Origin: Phycisphaerae bacterium
Lineage (GTDB): Bacteria; Planctomycetota; Phycisphaerae; UBA1845
Direction of reading: 5' to 3'
Assembly (NCBI GenBank): GCA_022072505.1
Contig: JAJVHU010000003.1
Location: 1-64,000 of the forward strand
Length of the DNA: 64,000 bases
Each line of letters opens with the position of its first letter. Position 1 is the stretch's first letter. This document shows positions 26,504-33,916 of this stretch, one piece after another. The notes under the pieces were generated by a model that saw only the letters and a list, made by a program, of their open reading frames with translations, searched no databases and was not told the origin of the DNA. Position numbers and translations under genes: made by a program.

Positions 26504-27448
26504 GTGGCGAAACCGGGCGGCAACGTGGTCATCGCCGGGGGCAGCGGGTTCCTCGGCTTGTCGCTGGCGATGCGGCTTTCGAGCGAGGGCGCTGCGGTGG
26601 TGATTCTGTCGCGGCGGGCGCCGAGGGTCGCCGGACCGTGGCGGCACAGGTCGTGGGATGCCCGGACCGTCGGAGACTGGTGCGACGTGCTCGACGGCGC
26701 GGCGGGGCTGGTCAACCTTGTCGGTCGAACGGTGGATTGCGTCAAGACCCCCGACCATCAGGATGAGATTCTTCGCTCGCGGGTCGAGTCGACGCGCGTG
26801 CTTGGCGCGGCGATGAAGGCCGTGAGGTCGCCGCCGCCGGTGTGGGTGCAGATGAGCACGGCGCACATCTACGGCGACCCTCCCGACCCCGTCTGCGACG
26901 AGGACTCCCCGACGGGATACGGACTTGCGCCGTTCGTCGGACGCGCCTGGGAGGAGGCGTTTCACGCGAGCGTGCTGACGACTCAGCGGGGCGTGGTGCT
27001 GCGGACGAGTTTTGTGATCGGGCGGGACCGGGGCGCGGGAGGCGGCGCGCTGACCCGCTTGCGCCTGCTGGTCCGGTTGGGGCTTGGCGGACCGGTCGGG
27101 AGCGGGCGGCAGGGCATGAGCTGGATTCACGAGACGGACATGAACCGGCTTTTCATCCGCGGACTGACCGACGCGGGCATGCGCGGGACGTATGTGGCCA
27201 GTTCGCCGAACCCGGTGTCACAGCGGGAGTTCATGCGGACGCTTCGGAAAGCGATGGGCATGCCGATCGGGTTGCCCGCCTTCGCGTGGATGGTGCGGCT
27301 GGGGGCGCCGCTCCTGCTGCGAACCGACCCGGAGCTGGCGTTGTACGGGCGCTATGTCGTGTCGCGGCGTCTTGCGGAAGAGGGGTTCGAGTTTGCCTTT
27401 CCGCGCCTGGACGCGGCGCTGTCGGATCTGCTTGCGACGCGGCGATGA
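26504..27448 (+). CDS. NAD-dependent epimerase/dehydratase of the TIGR01777 (YfcH/SulA) type
   Basis: A 314-residue extended short-chain dehydrogenase. The nucleotide-binding motif is [16 protein letters not shown] (about 6-21); [15 protein letters not shown] follows, then the family-typical [23 protein letters not shown] with Ser and the YG of the active region, RTSFVIG, and the [12 protein letters not shown] block characteristic of the YfcH family; [16 protein letters not shown] and a hydrophobic C-terminal stretch complete it. Substrate is unknown in most members. The open frame reaches 26285, but GTG 26504 has GGGAG at 26493-26497 and begins right before the Rossmann strand. It diverges from the secreted-protein pair at 26292. 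Confidence 0.82.
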   Translation: MAKPGGNVVIAGGSGFLGLSLAMRLSSEGAAVVILSRRAPRVAGPWRHRSWDARTVGDWCDVLDGAAGLVNLVGRTVDCVKTPDHQDEILRSRVESTRVLGAAMKAVRSPPPVWVQMSTAHIYGDPPDPVCDEDSPTGYGLAPFVGRAWEEAFHASVLTTQRGVVLRTSFVIGRDRGAGGGALTRLRLLVRLGLGGPVGSGRQGMSWIHETDMNRLFIRGLTDAGMRGTYVASSPNPVSQREFMRTLRKAMGMPIGLPAFAWMVRLGAPLLLRTDPELALYGRYVVSRRLAEEGFEFAFPRLDAALSDLLATRR

Positions 27449-27761
27449 CCGGCGCGCAGGGGCCGACACCCGGTTGCCCGGCGACGTGCGCCGCAGGCTT
27501 GCGTCGGCGTGCGGTTTCAGAGGTCGAGCCACGTTGAACGATCGGGCATCCCGCCTCAAAAACACGCCCGGTCCGCCGCCGCCTGGCGCTGCTTTCACTT
27601 CGTCAAATCCCGCGATAGCATCGAAATCCGTCACGCGAGGCGCTCGCCGCGTCCGACTCGGGCGCGCGGGTTGGAGCGAGCGGGCCTTGGTGAAGACGGG
27701 TCGTCTCGGGTTGTTCCAGCGAGCGGTCGCGCCCGAAGAGACAGGCCGGGTGCGTCGCGAC
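27449..27761. other. Gap with no recognisable feature
   Basis: I see no gene, hairpin terminator or convincing promoter in these 313 bases ahead of the export operon. Confidence 0.5.
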
Positions 27762-28973
27762 ATGGGACCGGAAAAAAGCACGCTAGACGCCTTGCGGATC
27801 GACCGGACTCAGCGCGGGCGCAACCGATCGGCGGCGCCGTCGGCGATCGTGATTCTTGTCCTCCTCGGCGGGGCCGCGGCGGCCTACTTCTGGACGACGC
27901 GTCCCCGCGTGATCGAGGTTCGCACGATCACGGTGCGCGCCGGGGCGTCCGGCGGGGCGGCGACGCTGCTGAACGCCTCCGGGTACGTAACGGCGCGACG
28001 GCAGGCGACGGTCTCATCCAAGGTGACGGGCAAGGTCACCGAGGTGGCGATCGAAGAGGGGATGACCGTCGAGGCGGGGCAGGTGCTGGCGCGCGTCGAT
28101 GCGTCCAACGTCGAGACGAGTCTGCGCCTGGCGGAGGCGGGTCTGGACGCGACCCGGGCGGCGCTGGGGGAGACGAAGGCGAACCTGGAGCACGCGGAGC
28201 GCGAGGCGCGACGTTTGCGGGGTCTCGCCGACAAGCAGGCGGCCAGCCCGGTGGAGGCCGATCGCGCGGAAACGGAGAGAAACGCCCTGGCGTCGCGACT
28301 CGAGCGTCAGATGGCCGAGGTCGTGGTGCGCGAGCGGGAGGTGGCGTTGTGGCGGCAGCAGCTCGACGACACGGTGATCCGCGCGCCTTTCGGGGGCGTG
28401 GTGACGACGAAGAACGCCCAGCCGGGGGAGATGATCTCGCCGATGTCGGTCGGCGGGTTCACGCGGACGGGGATCTGCACGATCGTGGACATGACGTCGC
28501 TTGAGATCGAGGTGGACGTCAGCGAGAGTTACATCAACCGGGTGGCGCCGGAGCAGCCCGTCGTGGTGACGCTGGATTCCTATCCGGACTGGCGGATCCC
28601 GGCGCGGGTGATCGCGATCATTCCGACGGCGGACCGGCAAAAGGCCACGGTGAAGGTGCGCGTCGGGTTTGAGCAGTTGGATCCGCGCATTCTGCCGGAC
28701 ATGAGCGTCAAGGTCGCGTTTCAGCAGGCTGGTGCGGATTCCGCACCGCCGCGGGAGCTGCGCATCCCGCGGAAGGCGGTGCGGCGGGACGGGGGCCGCG
28801 ACGTGGTCTGGGTCGTGCGGGAAGGGACGCTGGAGCGCCGGGCGGTGACGGTGGGCGCGGAGTCCGGCGAAGAGGTTACGATCGCCGCGGGGCTGACCGA
28901 GGGAGAGCGGATCGTCGTGGAAGGGCCGGAGAACCTGAAGGAAGGGGATCCGGCGGCGGAGGCGAAGTCATGA
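27762..28973 (+). CDS. Membrane fusion protein of an ABC export system (MacA/HlyD-like)
   Basis: A 403-residue periplasmic adaptor. One transmembrane helix (about 28-45, AIVILVLLGGAAAAYFW) anchors it. Then come the lipoyl half GYVTARRQATVSSKVTGKV.., a coiled-coil hairpin of ~100 residues (ASNVETSLRLAEAGLDATRA to EVALWRQQLDD), the second lipoyl half VIRAPFGGVVTTKNAQPGE and the beta-barrel domain with VDVSESYINRV and RVIAIIPTADRQKATVKVR (in part); a membrane-proximal domain ends the protein. It starts a four-gene operon with an ATPase and two FtsX-type permeases, all with 4-base overlaps, which is the MacAB plan. The frame is open far upstream; ATG 27762 precedes the helix but lacks a strong ribosome site. 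Confidence 0.88.
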   Translation: MGPEKSTLDALRIDRTQRGRNRSAAPSAIVILVLLGGAAAAYFWTTRPRVIEVRTITVRAGASGGAATLLNASGYVTARRQATVSSKVTGKVTEVAIEEGMTVEAGQVLARVDASNVETSLRLAEAGLDATRAALGETKANLEHAEREARRLRGLADKQAASPVEADRAETERNALASRLERQMAEVVVREREVALWRQQLDDTVIRAPFGGVVTTKNAQPGEMISPMSVGGFTRTGICTIVDMTSLEIEVDVSESYINRVAPEQPVVVTLDSYPDWRIPARVIAIIPTADRQKATVKVRVGFEQLDPRILPDMSVKVAFQQAGADSAPPRELRIPRKAVRRDGGRDVVWVVREGTLERRAVTVGAESGEEVTIAAGLTEGERIVVEGPENLKEGDPAAEAKS

Positions 28974-29668
28974 GTGGACAGAACGGGGCGCTGGTTCACA
29001 TTGAGAAGGTCAACAAGACCTTCCGTCGCGGCGCGGAAGAGATACACATTCTGTCGCAGCTCAACCTGGAGGCGCCTCAAGGCGAGTTTCTGGCGCTGAT
29101 GGGGCCGTCGGGGTCGGGGAAGACGACGCTGTTGAACCTGATCGGCGGGCTGGATCGCCCGACGAGCGGTTCCGTGCGGATCGGAGACGAGCAGATCGAC
29201 CGGATGTCGAACCGTCGGCTGGCGGCGTGGCGGGCGCGGCACATCGGGCTGGTGTTTCAGTTTTACAATCTGCTGCCGGTGTTGACGGCGGAGCGGAACG
29301 TCGAGCTGCCGCTGCTGCTGACGGGGCTGTCGTCGTCGCAGCGGAGGCGGCACGTCGAGGCGGCGCTGTCGGTGGTGGGGCTGACGCACCGCGCGAAACA
29401 TTACCCGCGGACGCTCTCCGGCGGCGAGCAGCAGCGGACGGGCATCGCCCGGGCCATCGTGACGGATCCGACGTTGCTGCTGTGCGACGAGCCGACCGGC
29501 GACCTGGACCGGAAGTCCGGGGATGAGATTCTCGCGCTGCTTCAGGCGCTCAACCGGGAGCACGGCAAGACGATCATCATGGTCACGCATGACCCGCACG
29601 CCTCGGCCCGCGCCACGCGGACCGTCTATCTGGACAAGGGGCGGCTGTCCTCGGAGAAACCGGAATGA
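28970..29668 (+). CDS. ABC transporter ATPase (MacB/LolD-type)
   Basis: A 232-residue ATP-binding subunit. Walker [13 protein letters not shown] (about 44-55), Q loop in [10 protein letters not shown], signature [15 protein letters not shown] (about 147-161), Walker [13 protein letters not shown] and the H loop VTHDPHA. This subfamily powers transporters that shuttle lipoproteins, peptides or drugs between membrane and periplasm without classic substrate channels. The ATG overlaps the stop of the adaptor gene (ATGA, 28970-28973) and its own stop overlaps the first permease (29665-29668). The signature Gln-Gln-Arg-Thr replaces the more usual QQRVA. Confidence 0.93.
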   Translation: MSGQNGALVHIEKVNKTFRRGAEEIHILSQLNLEAPQGEFLALMGPSGSGKTTLLNLIGGLDRPTSGSVRIGDEQIDRMSNRRLAAWRARHIGLVFQFYNLLPVLTAERNVELPLLLTGLSSSQRRRHVEAALSVVGLTHRAKHYPRTLSGGEQQRTGIARAIVTDPTLLLCDEPTGDLDRKSGDEILALLQALNREHGKTIIMVTHDPHASARATRTVYLDKGRLSSEKPE

Positions 29669-30822
29669 GGGGTCTGGGGCTGGTGGTGAGCAATCTGAAG
29701 CGTCGGAAGCTGCGGACCGCGCTGACGATGCTGTGCATCTTCGTGGCGTTTGTGTTGTTCGGTCTGCTGTGCGCGCTGAAGGAGGCGTTCACGGCGGGGG
29801 TGACGGTGGCGGGGGCGGACCGGTTGATCGTGCGTCACAAGGTGTCGCTGATCATGCTGCTGCCGGTCACTTACGGGGCGCGGATGGAGCAGGTTCCAGG
29901 GGTGTCGTCCGCGGTGCATTTCACCTGGTTCAACGGCATTTATCAGAACGAACCGAAGAACTTCTTCGCCACGATGCCGGTGAATCCCGAGGCGTTTCTG
30001 GATCTGTATCCGGAATACGCCCTGTCCGACGATCAGAAGCAGGCGTGGTCGGAGAAGCGCGCCGGGGCGATCGTCGGTCGGACGCTGGCGGAGCGATTCA
30101 ACTGGAAGATCGGCGACCGGATTCCGCTGATGTCGCCGATCTGGCCGCACAAAAGCGGCGGCGCCTGGGAGTTCGAGATCGTCGGCGTTTACGACGGCGC
30201 GAAGAAGGGGACGGACACGTCGGGGTTCTTCTTCCGTTACGACTACTTCGACGAGGGTCGGGCGCAGGGGGAGGGGATGGTCGGCTGGTACGGCGTCCGC
30301 GTGAACGACCCGGATCATGCCGACGAGGTCGCGCGGGCGATCGACGCGGAGTTCGCCAACTCGCCTTACGAGACCAAGGCCGAGCCCGAAGGGGCGTTCG
30401 CGCAGGGCTTTGTCCAGCAGATCGGCAACGTGCGCACGATGCTGCTTGCGATCCTGAGCGCCGTGTTCTTCACGATCCTGCTGGTGGCGGGCACGACGAT
30501 GGCGCAGGCGGTGCGGGAGCGGACCGCGGAGATCGGCGTGCTCAAGGCGGTGGGCTTCGGGAACGGGCGGGTGCTCGGGCTGGTGCTGGCGGAGTCGCTG
30601 GTGATGACGGCGGCGGGAGGGCTGGCGGGTCTGGGGGCGGCGTGGTTGTTCACCGCGCAGGGCAGTCCGGTTCCGGCGATGTTGCCGGTGTTTTATCTGC
30701 CGACGGACGCGCTGATCGCAGGGGTCGGGATGGTGTTGGCGCTGGGGATTGCGGCTGGTCTGCTTCCGGCGTTGAGCGCGATGCGGCTTCCCGTCGCGGT
30801 CGCATTAAGGAAACACGTGTGA
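29665..30822 (+). CDS. FtsX/MacB-type permease, first of two
   Basis: A 385-residue permease with the FtsX topology: one N-terminal transmembrane helix (about 15-38, LRTALTMLCIFVAFVLFGLL), a large periplasmic domain of ~220 residues (LIVRHKVSLI to QIGNVRT), then three helices (about 258-280, 305-335, 350-375) with the family-typical ERTAEIGVLKAVGFGN loop and final ALSAMRLPVAVALRKHV. It pairs with the ATPase just upstream and with a second permease of the same type downstream; two different permeases imply a heterodimer, unlike the homodimeric MacB. Coupled by ATGA and GTGA overlaps on either side. Confidence 0.9.
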   Translation: MRGLGLVVSNLKRRKLRTALTMLCIFVAFVLFGLLCALKEAFTAGVTVAGADRLIVRHKVSLIMLLPVTYGARMEQVPGVSSAVHFTWFNGIYQNEPKNFFATMPVNPEAFLDLYPEYALSDDQKQAWSEKRAGAIVGRTLAERFNWKIGDRIPLMSPIWPHKSGGAWEFEIVGVYDGAKKGTDTSGFFFRYDYFDEGRAQGEGMVGWYGVRVNDPDHADEVARAIDAEFANSPYETKAEPEGAFAQGFVQQIGNVRTMLLAILSAVFFTILLVAGTTMAQAVRERTAEIGVLKAVGFGNGRVLGLVLAESLVMTAAGGLAGLGAAWLFTAQGSPVPAMLPVFYLPTDALIAGVGMVLALGIAAGLLPALSAMRLPVAVALRKHV

Positions 30823-32006
30823 TCAACTGGTTGACGCAGATTGTGACGTTGACGCGGTTCAGCCTCGGGACCGTGCCTCAGCGCAAGGGGGCGGCGACGG
30901 CGGCCGCGGTGGGGATCGGCGGCGTGGTTGCGGTCCTCGTGGGCGTGCTGTCGATCGCCGAGGGCTTTCGGGCGGCGATGTCCTCCTCGGGGGATGACGA
31001 TCTGGTGATCGTCCTGCGAAGCGGGGCGGACAGCGAGATGACCAGCGGGTTGTCGCGCGAGGAGACCCGCCTGATCGCGGACGCGCCGGGCATCGCGCGC
31101 ACGGCGGACGGACCGCTGGCGTCCAGCGAGTTGTTCGTCATCATCAATCTGCTGAAGCGCTCGACGGGCACGGACGCGAATGTGCCGTTGCGCGGCGTGA
31201 CGAACGGCGCGGCGGTGCGCGGCGACCTCGAGATCGTCGAGGGACGGGCGTTCGAGCCGGGGCGCAACGAGGTGATGGTCGGCGTCGGCGCGGCGCGGGC
31301 GTTCGCGGGGCTGGAGGTCGGGCAGCGGATCCGGGTCGCGCAGGTGGACTGGGAGGTCGTGGGCGTCTTCAAGGGGGGCGGCGGCGCGGCGGAATCCGAG
31401 ATCTGGACGGACGCGGCGGTGCTGCAACCCGCCTTTCAGCGAGGAGACTCCTTCCAGTCCGTGACCGCGCGGCTGACCTCGGCGTCGGCGTTCGCGGCTT
31501 TCAAGGACGCGTTGACGACGAATCCACAATTGCAGGTCAAGGTGTTCAAGCAAAACGAGTACCTCGCCGAGCAATCGAGCATGTTGACGGGATTCATCGA
31601 GAGCATCGGCGTGTTCATCGCCGCGATGATGGCGCTGGGGGCGGTGTTCGGCGCGTTGAACACGATGTTCAGCGCGGTGGCGGCGCGGGCGCGGGAGATG
31701 GCGACGCTTCGGGCGCTGGGGTTCGGGTCCAGTCCGATCGTCATCTCGGTGCTGCTTGAATCCGTGATCCTGGCGGTCGCCGGCGGAGGCGCGGGGGCGT
31801 TGGCGTCCTACCTCGCCTTCGACGGGTTCCAGGCGGCGACGATCAACTGGCAGTCGTTCAGCCAGGTGGCCTTCGCGTTCTCGGTGACCCCGCCACTGCT
31901 GGTCTTCGCGATCCTCTGGGCGGTGGGGATCGGGGTCGTGGGCGGTCTCTTCCCCGCGATCCGCGCCGCGCGGATGCCGGTGGCGGCGGCGCTGCGGGAG
32001 GTCTGA
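30819..32006 (+). CDS. FtsX/MacB-type permease, second of two
   Basis: A 395-residue permease of the same plan as its neighbour: N-terminal helix (GIGGVVAVLVGVLSIAEGF), periplasmic domain (about 50-260), then three helices with AARAREMATLRALGFGSSP, SVLLESVILAVAGGGAGAL and AVGIGVVGGLFPAIRAARM. The GTG start at 30819 overlaps the TGA of the first permease, with AAGGA at 30808-30812. Sequence differs clearly from the first permease, supporting a heterodimeric channel. Last gene of the operon; a GC hairpin lies at 32166, well beyond the stop. Confidence 0.9.
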   Translation: MINWLTQIVTLTRFSLGTVPQRKGAATAAAVGIGGVVAVLVGVLSIAEGFRAAMSSSGDDDLVIVLRSGADSEMTSGLSREETRLIADAPGIARTADGPLASSELFVIINLLKRSTGTDANVPLRGVTNGAAVRGDLEIVEGRAFEPGRNEVMVGVGAARAFAGLEVGQRIRVAQVDWEVVGVFKGGGGAAESEIWTDAAVLQPAFQRGDSFQSVTARLTSASAFAAFKDALTTNPQLQVKVFKQNEYLAEQSSMLTGFIESIGVFIAAMMALGAVFGALNTMFSAVAARAREMATLRALGFGSSPIVISVLLESVILAVAGGGAGALASYLAFDGFQAATINWQSFSQVAFAFSVTPPLLVFAILWAVGIGVVGGLFPAIRAARMPVAAALREV

Positions 32007-32165
32007 ACGTCCTCGCGCAGGCGCGACGAGGGGAATCGCCACCGGAGCCTGGCGAATCCTTAAGACGGTGGATTGCGGGCCTTGAGATGACTTCGGGCGG
32101 GATACCCACAGAACGCCCGGTCTCGGCGGTCTGCTCGAAGTCGTGCCCATCGCGCTATGATAACC

Positions 32166-32195
32166 AAGCGGCCGGGACGTGAATCCCGGCCGCTT
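32166..32195. terminator. GC-rich hairpin between convergent genes
   Basis: Twelve-base perfect stem aagcggccggga / tcccggccgctt (32166-32177 and 32184-32195) in the 352-base gap between the permease stop and the lectin-like gene on the other strand. There is no long T run on either side, so it is a weak or factor-assisted terminator. Nothing else is seen in the gap. Confidence 0.5.
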
Positions 32196-32358
32196 CCCCC
32201 TCCTCACGAAGTTGTGGCGTCAAGTCGGAATCGCGTCCCCCCTTCCGTCGAACGCGGTTCCGCCTGGAGTCTGCGTCATTGCCGGGCGCGACTGGCGGAT
32301 CGCCGGTCGCGCCCAGAGCAGCGGTTCCCGGTCCACTACAGGATTCCGCGGCAGCACC

Positions 32359-33360
32359 TCACTCGCAGGTCACGGTCGTCGAGAATCCGCAGGCGGGAAT
32401 CTGCACGTCGTGCTCGCCGTTGGCGACACCTTTGAATGTAAGCTTGGCCTTGCCCCGGTCGTTGGTGCGCCCGATCTGCGCCGAACCGCCGTCCAGCACG
32501 GCGGTGGTCAGGCAACCCGTGGGGGCCTGCTTCACCTTGACGGTAATCTTGCCGCGGCGACAGGAGGCCGAGACCGTCCCGCAATCCTCGCAGGGCGCGC
32601 CCTCGGCGAAGGACCAGTTCACGACGTCGTGGTTGTCGGCGAGGAAATCCGCGCCGGTCGCGGAAGTAAAGCCGACCCAGGCGTTTCCGCCCTTGTCGAG
32701 AATGTTATCCCCGCGCACGTTCATGAGGTCGATCGCGGCGGTGAGCACGGGCGTGGCGAGGTCGTCGATGTAGACGTTCATGACGCCACCGGCGTATTGC
32801 ACGCGGGCGGTGTGCTCGGCTTCATCGTTCAGATCGACGGGCGACTCGACGATCCCGAGGGAGAACTCGTCTTCCCAACGATTTTCGTTCGCCCCGTCGC
32901 TCTGGATCGAGATGTGATTGGAGGATTCCGGGTCGAAGCCGAAGGTGTCGAATTCGACCGCGAGGCTTTGGGCGATGCCGCCCTGGCCGTTGTCGCCGTA
33001 CCCCATGCCGCTGCCGCCGCTGCCGAGGGCGTCCGCGCTGTCGTTCTGGACCAGGAAAGCCAGGCCGTCCGCGCCGTCGTCCGCGTTGTTGAACATGCGG
33101 AAGGTGAAGACGGTGTCGAAGCCGCCGTGAACGTGGTTTTTTTCCAAGGTGTACCAGGCGGCGCCGCGCTCGTCGCCCGCGGTGCCGGTGAGCCGAAGCA
33201 CCCGTCCCTGCACGCCGGTGCTGCCGACGAGGGTCAGGCCGGAGGGGTCGCGGAAATCGCTGTAGTTGAAGTCCGCGGCGAGCGCCGCGCCGGCCAGACA
33301 GACCGAAAGGATGACCGAAACACCGAGGCTCATTCGCGACGATCGGATAGCCGTTTGCAC
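32359..33360 (-). CDS. Secreted legume-lectin-like protein with shared C-terminal domain
   Basis: A 333-residue exported protein. After the signal peptide (LGVSVILSVCLAGAALAA), the mature part has the L-type lectin pattern: DFNYSDFRDPSGLTLVGST, an FDTVFTFRM strand, ADGLAFLVQND, QSLAVEFDTFGFDPESSNHIS (in part) and VYIDD, ending WVGFTSATGADFLADNHDV; Asp and Asn in EFDTFGFD fit the metal/sugar site of this fold. The final ~75 residues, after CEDCG, are the beta-rich domain also ending the proteins at 7221, 8631 and 33917 (TTAVLDGG, TNDRGKAKLTF, terminal Cys pair). GTG 33360 has GGGGAGAG five bases upstream; the frame is open to 33435. Probably binds carbohydrate at the cell surface. Confidence 0.82.
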   Translation of the reverse strand: MQTAIRSSRMSLGVSVILSVCLAGAALAADFNYSDFRDPSGLTLVGSTGVQGRVLRLTGTAGDERGAAWYTLEKNHVHGGFDTVFTFRMFNNADDGADGLAFLVQNDSADALGSGGSGMGYGDNGQGGIAQSLAVEFDTFGFDPESSNHISIQSDGANENRWEDEFSLGIVESPVDLNDEAEHTARVQYAGGVMNVYIDDLATPVLTAAIDLMNVRGDNILDKGGNAWVGFTSATGADFLADNHDVVNWSFAEGAPCEDCGTVSASCRRGKITVKVKQAPTGCLTTAVLDGGSAQIGRTNDRGKAKLTFKGVANGEHDVQIPACGFSTTVTCE

Positions 33361-33454
33361 AGAATCTCTCCCCTTACGTTTCAACTGCGCGATCCGCGCC
33401 CGCGGACCGCGTTCCGGAATTGCTTCCCTCGCCATGGGGGAAGTCGTTATGCGA

Positions 33455-33482
33455 GTGATAGTAATGACAGATAGTCGGTAAA
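33455..33482 (-). promoter_or_regulatory. Possible sigma-70-type promoter of the lectin-like gene
   Basis: On the minus strand TTTACC (33482-33477), 16-base spacer, TATCAC (33460-33455), about 95 bases before the GTG at 33360. Both boxes match four of six consensus bases. Confidence 0.4.
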
Positions 33483-33591
33483 TGGAAGGGGTGCGCGATT
33501 ATCGGAAGCAGGCGGCGGACGATGATCGGCAGACCTGTCGGGTTTGAAGGAACCCTGCAAAATGGTGGACGGCGCAATTGGGGGCACGCGA

Positions 33592-33741
33592 ATGGACATG
33601 ACAAAAAACCGTCACCGGTCGGCACGGTTTCGACAGCTTCTGGCGAGCCAGGCGGTGTGCCTCCCCGGAGCGATCCACGCGCTGTCGGCGCGGCGGATCG
33701 AGCGGGAGGGTTTCGAGGCCAGGTGTTTTTCGGGGGCGGAC
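33592..33741 (+). pseudogene. Decayed N-terminal fragment of a prpB paralog
   Basis: The frame encodes RFRQLLASQAVCLPGAIHAL followed by SARRIEREGFEARCFSGA, which matches the start of the intact methylisocitrate lyase-like gene at 37194 (RFKKLRAILSDHAVCMPGAI, SARLIEREGFEAMYLSGA). After about 50 codons the similarity ends abruptly near 33741 and the frame runs on as unrelated sequence. Bases 33682-33739 match 37283-37340 at roughly four in five positions by eye, so the copy is old. The fragment and the intact gene lie in the same orientation on either side of the M36-like protease gene. Confidence 0.75.
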
Positions 33742-33791
33742 CCGGTAAGGGCGCTGTTCAGAGCGAGCGGGCTTTGCGACCCAGGAAAAGA

Positions 33792-33822
33792 CCCGGCGCG
33801 ACGAGTGAGTCGTCGCGCCGGG
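33792..33822 (-). terminator. Intrinsic terminator of the M36-like protease gene
   Basis: Thirteen-base perfect stem cccggcgcgacga / tcgtcgcgccggg (33792-33804 and 33810-33822). Read on the minus strand it is followed by TCTTTTCCT, and it lies 95 bases after the protease stop. Confidence 0.8.
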
Positions 33823-33916
33823 TGTTCTGAGTTGCGCGGGCGTTTTCCGTCGAACGAGCGGACCGTCGGTTCCGGTTCGTCCGGCTGGAATCCGGCCTCG
33901 CAGCGCCGCCGCCCGG

